From Takakia lepidozioides (lineage: Eukaryota > Streptophyta > Takakiopsida > Takakiales > Takakiaceae): a DNA stretch of 60,000 bases. A model generated the notes under the pieces. The model did no database searches. It saw only the letters and a program-made list of their open reading frames with translations, and was not told the origin of the DNA. Positions 50,967 to 60,000 of this stretch are shown here, in pieces; positions within the stretch are counted from its first letter, which is position 1; every line of letters starts with the position of its first letter. The stretch spans positions 40,345,053 through 40,405,052 of the forward strand of contig CM060732.1 in the NCBI GenBank assembly GCA_030704615.1. Reading direction: 5' to 3'. The position numbers and the translations under genes were made by a program.

Positions 50967-53900
50967 ATGGCAGGAGTTGCCTCGCTATCTGTTTGGGCGT
51001 TGTCTGCTACTCCAGCGTGTGGCCACAGCGCAGCCGACAATACCCAACAGTCTCTGCAAGTTTTGGCCTTTAGGCCTCTCTTGGCTGAAATCAGTGGAAA
51101 ACGAAAATGCAGAAAGCATATTGGGAATCCTCCACAATCGTTTCAGGCATCCAGTAGCGGGTTACGAGTAGGGGCGTTTCCAGCTCACATGGCATCCGTC
51201 CGAAAAGGTGGGAAAAGCTCTTCAACGATTCCTAGTGTAGTCCCCTCACTGCAATCGCCTGCCCAAAGACGAGTTTCCAGCAAATAATTTCTTAGTGTAG
51301 GCTAATCCATGCGCTTCCGATCGGAAGAGAGACATATATCCATTTACCAATCTCTGGAAAATTTTGCTACAACGTATCCTTGTGTGTTTTTAGCTGTCGT
51401 GGTCTCCTTTACCCACCAGGTTGTGGCCTCAGTTCGAAATGGCCAAGCTCACGCGCAGGTGAAGAGCTTGAAGTTAATTGCAGGCTTCATTTAAGGGTCG
51501 ATTGGAGAGCTAGAGACAACATGTTCATGGGAGGCGAAGGGACACAGAACAAAGGAAATGAAATGAAATGGTACTTTATAACGGAAAGAGAGAGAGAAAA
51601 AGAGAGATGTGTCTTGTGTCGTCTAGTTCCTTGGCAACAAACATGAGAGTTATGAAGTGGCTCTTTGCAATGTGGCGATGGAAAGAAAGAACGCTATGCC
51701 CATGAATTCTGAATGAAAGTGATCTTCACTTGGCTGTGCAGAACGGGGAATGCAAGAATTGGCAGCGGGTCTTGCAGGAAGCCATGGAAGAGGTGGCTGT
51801 GGAGGTGGAGCTCTACACTCCGAGATGAATATTTTTGCTCGTATTACCCGCATATTTCGGGTCTACGTCTTGTCTCTCTCCTTCGTCACTCTTGCTTGAT
51901 CTTGTTTCTTTGGCATCATCTTGAAGACGCAAAAAACCAATTGATAGGATTAAGATGTCTTCTTGAGACTGTTGTACACACATAAGATGTTTCTTCTGTC
52001 ATGGGTTTCATTCTGTAAGATCATCTAGTTCAACTATAGATTCAAAGATTCAAGTGCCAGAATTCTGGATGTGAAGAATGGAAATTTATAATATCTGGAG
52101 TATTTGCTTCTGCTTTCTGGGGTCTAGGCATTTTTGGTCTTCTCCGGTGTATTCTACAGTTTATTTAAGTTCCTAGGGCTGGGGGTATCTCTGTATTCAT
52201 GCACATGTCCACAGCTTCCAACCTAGCGTAATTGGCATTGTTATGGTAAGATGTTGCTTGCGACTGGTCAAGACTCAGGAGCACTGTAAAGTTTCTCTTG
52301 GTATGCGCCATTGGTCACCTTCCAACTTCTATTAAAGTTGACACCTAAGTATAAGCTCAACACTTCTGTGATCCAAAACCCAGTCCTAGTCTTCTTATAT
52401 TACTCTCACCTAGACCTTACCTTGGTATAGAAAATTGGTTCGGCTTTCCAGATTTCCTCTAGAAATCCCTTCACATTGTTTATACCAAGGTAAGTCCCAT
52501 TCGTGGAGTGAGCCCCTCACAAAGGTAGTGTCTGTTCCCTCTTGTGCCGCCCAAACTGGGCGTGGGGTCTACTGCCACAAGGCTACAGCAAACAACGTCT
52601 CATGAGTATGTCCTTGCATTCTTATGAGTATGGCTTACGAACATTGCTGTGCATGTTTGTTGGAAGCAGTCCTATGCGGAAGTGCTGCTGAGCTCAAGAG
52701 AGGATCCTGAGAAGATTGTAGACCAAGCTGTGGAGGAGATGAATAGCGACTTGGCTAAGCTTCGGCAAACCGCTGCCCAGGTTAGTTGGGAAGTCATGTG
52801 AAATTTGCTTAACTTGGCATTCTCACACCTCCCCTTCTCTCTCTTTTTCTGAGTCACCCAGCTCTTCAGTTAAATGCAGTTGAAGTGCTTCCTGTTTGCA
52901 CTCCATCTTTGTGCAATGTGTGGGGTGTGATTGTTCTTTTGTATCTTTATTTCTACCGTGCTGTTCTACTGGGTTGCATGTGCACTTTGGCCCTCCTTTG
53001 GACATAGTAAGTTCCTTTGAATCATCATCTTCTTGGAGGATCTCTCTGTTCCCACCTCTCCAAATCTTCCAGAGAAATGTGAGCACCTGCTGTTGGTTTT
53101 CACAAGACTGAGCAAAGGACTAGCTAGGATTTGTCTGGTGTTGTGTACGACTGAACAGCTGGAAACCACTGTTTTCCCCTCCTTTTCTATATACTACCAG
53201 AGCAGGGACGGAGACTACTGTCTCTGTTGAGATTCCTCATCCTTGGCAAAGACCTTTAGCTGAAAAAACTTGGAAGTGCTTAGCAAATTTCCTGCACAAG
53301 GAACTCCATTTCTATGTGGTGTTTGAGGTTTTATGTACCATTGTTGTCATTCTTTTGTACATTTACCAAGTCTCATAGGCCCTCTGGGCTTCCCATGGAA
53401 GGAATTAATTCTTTCTCCTTATTTTCTTCCATGCTTTCTCTCTCTCTCTCTCCCTCTCCATTTTCTTTGTGGTTTGGTGTTGTTGTATTGCAATGGCCTC
53501 TACTGAGAACCTCAGTAACAACCTTGGCAAGCGAAGAAATGCTAAACCTGGAAGGGCCAGCACAGAGAAACACACCTAGGACAGACTGACCAGGGTAGAG
53601 TGTCATGCACACCAAATTCCAGGAAAAACCAATCCCCACAGAAAAGGATGCTCAGCCACAAGACACCAGGATTCAGTCCTGAAAGAATATACTCCTTTTC
53701 TCTCACTTCCATTGAGGTCCATAGGCCCTTCAGGCTTGCAGTGGACAAGTCCAATTGGTTGTGACTTACCTGCCCTGATGTTCCAATGTGCAGGTGATTT
53801 CAGCAAAGAGAATTTTGGAAAATAAATTCACTGCAGCACAAACTGCTAGTGAGGAATGGTATGTGTCTTTGGTGTGAATTTGCCCCATTAAGTTAATATT

Positions 53901-56244
53901 TCTCAATAATTGAGGCGAGTTCAATTTCAGATATTGTCAAGTGTAACTCCTGCAATTTCTAATCTTTTCTTGATGCAGAATTGGGTCTGCACTGTGAAAG
54001 TGATATATATGTCTGCTCAGTCTAGTTCTCTCTCTCTAGTAGTCTGTCTTCCAGGTGCTGTCAGTGTATTAGTTAGTGACATGGGTTGAAGCTATGCTTC
54101 CACTTCTTCACCAGGGTGCATCATGTGTCCACAAAATGAGTTGAGTCCAAAAGTCCTTTCCTGAAAAGTGGTGGGCCATGAACAGGTATAAGCGGGCAGC
54201 AAGGGCGTTGGAGAGGGGAGATGAAGCTCTTGCAAAAGAGGCGTTGAAAAGACGAAAAGCTTTTGCGGTTTGTCATTGTATCCTTCTTTGTTCTTAAAAT
54301 CTGTGTTGCATACACTTGCTACAACTGGCAGCATGACACCTTCTAGAAACCCCATATGAGGTTCCCACACTCAAAAGGCTTTGTGTAGATTGATAGGATT
54401 CTGGGTTTGGGAATCGGGACAGAGACCAGGAGCAAGTAGATGGATTCTCCTCATCAGTGCAATTGTCTTAGGTTCATGATCAAGACTGTATGGGATGTAA
54501 CTCCTCCTCGATGGGTGAGAATCTTTATTACTGAGAAGTCTTGTTAGGTGTTAAATTGATTGAGCTTGTCTAGCTGTTGCCAAAACAATGTATTACGGCA
54601 AATTAGAGTCATAGATGGGTCCCTGCCACAACATTGTTGAGGAAATAGTAGCACCCTAGCAATGCAGGGTGTGTATTTCTCTCCTACCAGGGTATCCAGG
54701 ACTCTGCCTAGATAGCCAATAGCATTCACATGCCCCCAACACCATTCGGGTCACTGGTACGGGGTATTTGATGTACGAGTAGTGTTGAGATCATACTTAG
54801 ATGAGTTAGGTTGATTCCGGCACTGATCTTATTACCCTCTAGCTTGCAAGAAGCGCAACAGTGTGGTTGTGCTGCCAGTCAGTTGGTTAAGGGACAGGAC
54901 GAGAAAGAGGGAGATATGATAAACCTCAAAATCACTATATTTGGTAGTGTTATATGTTCCATGCACAGAGTATACATAATGCATTGAAAGCATCTGTGTT
55001 TCAACAGGATAGTGCTAGGTCGCTGAAGGCACAGCTGGACCAGCAAGCATCAGTGTCCGACCGCGTTCTCTCAAGCACCCGGGTTCTAGAGAGCAAGATT
55101 TATGAGGCCCGCAACAAAAAGGACTTGTTGAAGGCAAGAGCACAGAGCGCTAAGACCTCCAAGTATGTGGGTGAAGTGCTAGGATCAGTGGACACCACCA
55201 GTGCGCTTTCTGCATACACACGCATGGAGGAGAAAGGTGCCTATCCTCTCTTGGTAAACTTTGGGGTCGAGAGTTGAGGCTTTGCGTGTTTGAAGGGTAC
55301 CTCATTGCCACTGGTGTGCCAGAGATTCAAGTCGCAAAGGATGTGTGCAACATTTAGGCTATCTCCTTTGTCGTACTGTGCCAATAAATTCCCCTTAGTA
55401 GCTGTGTGGGTTTTGCACCGAATGCCTGAATCCTGGTTTGTGGTTTTACTTGCTGTGGTGATGGGACAGTCGAAAGACTAGAGGCAGAAGCTGATGCCGT
55501 CACTCAGCTAGCATATGATGACCTGGGTTCCAAGGTGCACTTCAGACTATTGCTTGTTCAGCTAGCTGTTACTTTGGATACCCTGCATATTCTCTCCTTT
55601 TTCATTTCTCAACTGTTTCTCCAACTGCAAAAAGGAACCCATGTCCCCAACTTGTGATCATGATTTTGAGAAGAGCCTCCATCATGGAGGGTTGCCGTCC
55701 TCTTGAGCGGGACAGCTCATGACAAGGAATTCCTTCTGCAGCTCACTGTTTGCTGTGGGTCTGAATTTTCGCTTGATACTATAGCATACTGAACCTATGT
55801 TGAAGACTTATTTGGATGGAGCTCTGGACTGCTAGAATGAAGCCTGTATGCCACCAAGAATAGACGCCTGAGTTTATGGTCACCAGGTAATTGCAAGCAA
55901 GGTCATACAAGTGCCTGTTGGCATAACATGTGTTGAAGTGGTTGCTTCATTGAGAAACATCACTATCAGTATACCTTGTAATTTCTGGAGTATCTGAACG
56001 GAATGTGTGTTACCATTTGTGATTTTTGTGCTATGTGCTTTTTGGGGAAGTGATGTAGAGGGATTGAGAGGCTGCTAATTCCGTTGATGAGAAAATCACA
56101 GTCTAGAGGTGAGTGAACATAGAATGCTAACACGATATTTTTGTTGGTAATTTGCAGTTTGCACAATTAGAAGCTGATGTTGACGTGAACGACGACTTGA
56201 AAGCCTTGAAAAAAGATCTCCTTGGAGCATCTAGTAACATGCAG
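50967..56244 (+). CDS. VIPP1: VIPP1/IM30 (PspA family), chloroplast membrane-maintenance protein
   Basis: Clear exons on the plus strand: 52670-52780 ([20 protein letters not shown]), 53794-53858 ([20 protein letters not shown]), 54186-54267 ([20 protein letters not shown]), 55008-55236 ([20 protein letters not shown], then [20 protein letters not shown]), 55470-55534 ([19 protein letters not shown]) and 56158-56244 ([20 protein letters not shown]). Phases fit at every junction, and the order and spacing match PspA/IM30 helical domains. The presumed first exon begins at ATG 50967 ([20 protein letters not shown]), Ser/Ala-rich like a chloroplast transit peptide, perhaps to a donor near 51207. 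At least one short exon carrying the amphipathic first helix should lie between it and 52670; I could not place it. The terminal exon is also uncertain: reading through after 56244 gives seven codons and a stop. VIPP1 forms rings on thylakoid membranes and supports their biogenesis and repair. Confidence 0.88.
52521..52608. repeat. Dispersed repeat, copy B (in a VIPP1 intron)
   Basis: Matches 551-639 in the same orientation, about 60 bp upstream of the exon at 52670. Confidence 0.6.
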
Positions 56245-57084
56245 GTTTGTTGTGATCCTTTTGTATAATTTGTCGAGAGATGATGATGCATTGGAAGGTG
56301 TAGCTCTTTGTTTGCATGTTTGTTATGGTTATGAGCAGTTATCAGTCTTGAGCATAGGAACGTTGGTCTTTCAGTGGCGCATCCTTGAAACCTGTGAAAG
56401 AAAAAGGACAAGTGGAAGAAAATTCAGTGCTCTAATCATGGTATTAAAGTGATCATGAATGATGATAGCTACTGGGTTTCCTTCGTAAATGTGTCCAGAT
56501 AAGTGGGGAGCTCCCACCATGGGAATCCATGCAAGCAAGGAGTCCTGACCAGACACAGCCACCTCAAAGTTACCGTCAATTTTGAAGCTATTTGCAAGTG
56601 AGCAATCCTTTTTAAGTTGAGACCTGACTGGCTGGGAGCGGTTGGATGGAGAAAAGCCCATTCAATCCTTTGGAGTTCACCGATGATGTACCAGTAAGCA
56701 ACAAAAAAGACCAGCAACCCGTGTGTTTTTAAAAAGGGCTGTTTTGTTTCTGTATGTGGAATTGACTGAAGTACAGAGACTTCCTTAGCAAGGTATAGAG
56801 ACCCGTAATTTGAGGAGAATGGAATTTGGGAGAGAATAAAGAAGAGAATATGTCTGTGATAGGACATCTCGATGGCTAGTTTGTAGTCTTTGAGGCAGCA
56901 AAGCTAGCAGGGATGAAAAGTTCACTGCAGGTTAACACATTCCTTCTTTTGGTAGACCTATTGCACTGGGTCTTGATCACCTTCAGTGGTGCAACTTCCT
57001 GGCAGCTCATGCCCATAATTGGGGTAAACAGTACCTGACTTCATGTAGGGGTGTCCAAAGGGATCTCGTCAAAGACCATTGGCA
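56245..57084. other. 3' part or flank of VIPP1, no further exon identified
   Basis: A last VIPP1 exon may lie here or further on. One candidate short exon, CAATTTCTGGAGGAACTTCA with AG before it and GTGAG soon after, lies near 57336-57362, but evidence is too weak to call. Confidence 0.35.
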
Positions 57085-57645
57085 TCATCCAACTGAAGGT
57101 AGTGGCAGGATGGAGGCATTGTGTTCTGTTGTCAGTAACTCTTGCGGGGAATTTGGCATGACAACGTTTCTCTCTCTGTCAGTATCTTGTGGGACGTATG
57201 TGCTGTTATTCTCTATAGTGTAATTGGTAGTGGAGGTTGATGAAAAACCAGTATTGAGATCAATTCCAGTCCTTGAATCCACTCTCAGATTGAGTATGAC
57301 TGCATTGTCATTGAGGGTGCGCGCAGACGGGACAGCAATTTCTGGAGGAACTTCATAGTCTGGTGAGTTCCAACTCCACCACCTCTCTATCAGGATCAGT
57401 ATCATTTGAGGACCAAATATATTCTAGTGTGGTCTCTTAGAAATCCAGAGAGTATGCTGATTAAAAAAAGATCTGCAACATGGGTAGCTGAAATTTGTAG
57501 GGCCATCATCGGCAGCTCCAAATACAACATGCTTGAGTTCTTTTGTCGATGCCTGCACATTTTGATCCACATGGTCCTCATTCTGTTGGTAGCTTGAGCT
57601 GCCACTTTTGTCAAACCAGCATTTCAACGGCACACTCATTTCCAA
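57085..57645 (-). CDS. Hypothetical minus-strand coding region
   Basis: Two adjacent minus-strand frames (57645-57424 and 57405-57085) have polar, Asn/Ser/Thr-rich, protein-like composition, for example KELKHVVFGAADDGPTNFS and VDSRTGIDLNTGFSSTSTTN. No family recognised. They could be exons of a gene or chance. Confidence 0.2.
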
Positions 57646-57749
57646 CTAGAGCTTACAAGCAATCAACCCCACGCATGTTTCAGAGCCTACTGTCTGCCCT
57701 CCTTGCAAAGCTCATCTCCACATACACAGACAAGCTTCCCTTTTCATCT

Positions 57750-59923
57750 TGACATGTATGTATATGGGAAAACAATCACGGCTATAACAAAAATAATAAA
57801 ACAATACAACATAAATATATATGTTCTTATAATTCTTAATAATTATAATTAAATAAATATTCTGGACGAGCCGACTGTTTTGCATCGTCGATTTCAACAA
57901 CCAATCAAGGAGAAAGTACGGTGAACGCGTTCCCATAATGGCACAATTCAAATCAGGGCGTTCTCATGCCCGCCATTCGAAAAGACCCGCGTGTGTCGGA
58001 ATGTGTACGTGGCTGACCTCACATCTGACAGCGGTTTGAATGCACTCCAATTTACCGCTCCGCACTTGTGAGTAATAACTCCAAAGAGAAATACCGCGAC
58101 TACATATATCAGCGGCTGTGGGATGGGTTTGACGTTCGTACCCTTATGGTACGCAAGTACGCAGAGTTTGGACGGTGCAGGGATTTGAGCCCAGGATGTC
58201 TGTGCTACGGCGGTACACAATACGGAGATTTATCTCAGGTGGGCATATTCGAATAATGACGTAAGGTTTTTGAAAAGTGTTCGGGATCTCAGTCGTGCCG
58301 AAAGTAAATAGCAGCGGTAAACGTAAATCTTGTGATAGGGCGGAAGTAGAGGGAACATTGGGTTCCCAAGAGTTCGAAAGGATTTGGAAACGTACATAAA
58401 CGTCAATAGTAGATGTCAATTCCTGGTTAATATTTTAATTTTATTTTTGAGCGACTTGCCAACGTGCATATCAATTTTTATTTTTTATTTTTTATTTATT
58501 TTCTTAAGGTGAAAGGGGAGGAAGCCCATATTAACTTTATGCGAATTATTGAAGGAAAAAAAATTAAAACCCTTATAGCCTGTAGGCTGGGCATAAGGCC
58601 TGAATGGTAAACCAAAACGGAGAATCCGAGGACTGATAATATCAAATTACCAATGTGTATACGTGTATATGGGATCAAATATTTGGAATATCCGACACTG
58701 GAGGAACATGTTTTTGTATTTAATTATCACCGGACAAGGTAGGCAAGTGTACCAACAGGTCTCCCTTGCATGCTACCATGGAATTGGCCATTTTCATAAG
58801 AGGCATTCTTATTTTTATATTATACTAGGGCTACGCATTGCTCCGCACTACTAGTGACGACTTCTGGGAATAATGTTCAAATTTTGCAAAACGTTCACTG
58901 TTTACTTCATTTTGATTGGAAATATATTTTAGCAAGAACAGTAAGAAAAATATAAGAACTTAATGCAGGCATGCATGCGATATGGTATTTTTGCCGAAAT
59001 CTCCTCTTATGGACGCGTATCAAATCTTTCCCACCTGTCTTACCCCGGATTCACTTTAGAATGCAAAAGATTTATTTGATTATTTGATTATTTGGTAAAG
59101 TGATGATAAACATGAGGTGCAGGGCTTGACTCTTAATGGGTGATAGTGTCACCCCAATCTCTGTCACCCTCGGCATCTACGATTTGTGTCACCCCCTGTC
59201 TTGTGTTCTTTCTAATAAATTTTATATTTAGCCAAATTTGGACTTAGTTAAATTTCCAGACAAGATGTAACTCCAAGTGGGAGTTGTACCGAGTGGAGCC
59301 TGTGACCCTCCATTCCGTGTCACTCCGTCACTCTACTGTATCCCATTCCAATGTCATCTTGTTTCAATCTGTAAGAGGGGGTGGGGAAAATTTGATATGC
59401 CAAAATCCCACCTACCGTTCTGTTATAGATCATTAACCCTTAGGGGCCCGCCATTGGGCAAATTTCAGCCCCCAAAAAAGTAACATATGGTGAGCTAATT
59501 GAGGCTAGACACCTACCGTATTTAGATCCAAAAATTGCAACCTTACCATATTCACCTTGCCTGCCATGTACATCCCGCCCAGCAAATTGTGGAGAAATTC
59601 ACCACACGACAAGAGAGATTTTAGTGTTTTAGCGGGGGTTTTCTTGTTTCTGGATTTTGCAAAGTATGAAACGGGATGATTTTTCCTGCTCCCACCTCCC
59701 ACATAGAAACGTGCTATGGTATCCTAGCTAAGTACTGTAAGACTTTCAAGCCAAACAGTTATTATTATTATTAGGGTCCTTTGTATGTGCTTATGGGGGG
59801 GTCAAAATGATCTCCATAGCTTAGCAAGTCAAGAAGAGCCAATTGCAAAAATTACCTCCTTTCTGGGTTTTCTAGAAAATCTACATGTCGGATAATTCAT
59901 TAAAATTTGTTGTTGTTGTTGTT

Positions 59924-59955
<32 letters not shown>

Positions 59956-60000
59956 GAGAAGAGGCTTAGCCTCAGAACTTTATTTGAATTATTTGAAGGG
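57750..60000. other. AT-rich non-coding end of window
   Basis: No convincing gene. It contains an AT-rich stretch near 57780-57860, TGTCACCC words near 59130-59200 including the palindrome GGTGATAGTGTCACC, a (TTA)n run near 59758, and a poly(T) run at about 59926-59955 preceded by TTGTTGTTGTTG, as at the end of a retroposed sequence. Confidence 0.4.

Overview
This window looks like nuclear DNA from a streptophyte (green plant lineage), most likely a charophyte-type alga with a large, repeat-filled genome. The evidence is a set of intron-rich genes with GT..AG introns. They include a chloroplast-type VIPP1/IM30 (PspA family) gene, a plant-type isopentenyl phosphate kinase gene and a small RBPMS-like RRM gene. 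The rest is mostly transposable elements and their remains. Naming Chara or a relative is an inference, not something the sequence proves.

Layout. 1.8-5.0 kb: a four-exon RRM gene on the minus strand. 5.8-7.1 kb: a non-autonomous TIR element with a second TIR segment nested in it. 7.4-12.3 kb: a possible non-LTR retroelement remnant, then an unrecognised multi-exon minus-strand gene or element gene with hairpin repeats around it. 14.75-18.4 kb: a 3655-bp element with perfect 26-bp terminal inverted repeats, inserted into an inverted duplicate of part of the RRM gene. 19.0-22.7 kb: a hairpin-forming minisatellite, a decayed hAT-type (DUF659) transposase and an unrecognised companion coding region. 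22.8-28.6 kb: a complete Ty3/gypsy chromovirus-type element with 0.5-kb LTRs, a 5-bp target duplication, a tRNA-Met-type PBS and an integrase chromodomain, with broken reading frames. 28.6-28.9 kb: a 10-bp-period minisatellite. 29.1-37.2 kb: a second, different Ty3/gypsy element on the minus strand. 37.7-40.4 kb: an intact 278-codon ORF and a mosaic of host-gene pieces (NAA38/LSMD1, ribosomal protein eL28, alanine aminotransferase and an unknown). 41.3-42.8 kb: the 3' end of a second copy of the 29-37 kb family. 43-45.8 kb: short tandem repeats and palindromes. 45.85-50.38 kb: the 12-exon kinase gene (minus). From 50.97 kb: the VIPP1 gene (plus), divergent from the kinase gene. 56.3-60 kb: nothing confidently coding.

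The most interesting object is the 29-37 kb element. Between its aspartic protease and its reverse transcriptase it carries a cytosine-5 DNA methyltransferase domain, with motifs I, IV, VI, VIII and X in order. Downstream of its integrase it carries a Cys4-His-Cys3 PHD-type zinc finger, also seen in the second partial copy. The family therefore appears to have encoded both a DNA-methylation writer and a chromatin reader. The neighbouring gypsy element uses a chromodomain in the corresponding place. Both copies here are broken by frameshifts and stops, so any activity must be judged from intact relatives elsewhere.

Exon boundaries were placed by eye from splice dinucleotides, phase compatibility and family conservation. 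No alignment or database search could be run.
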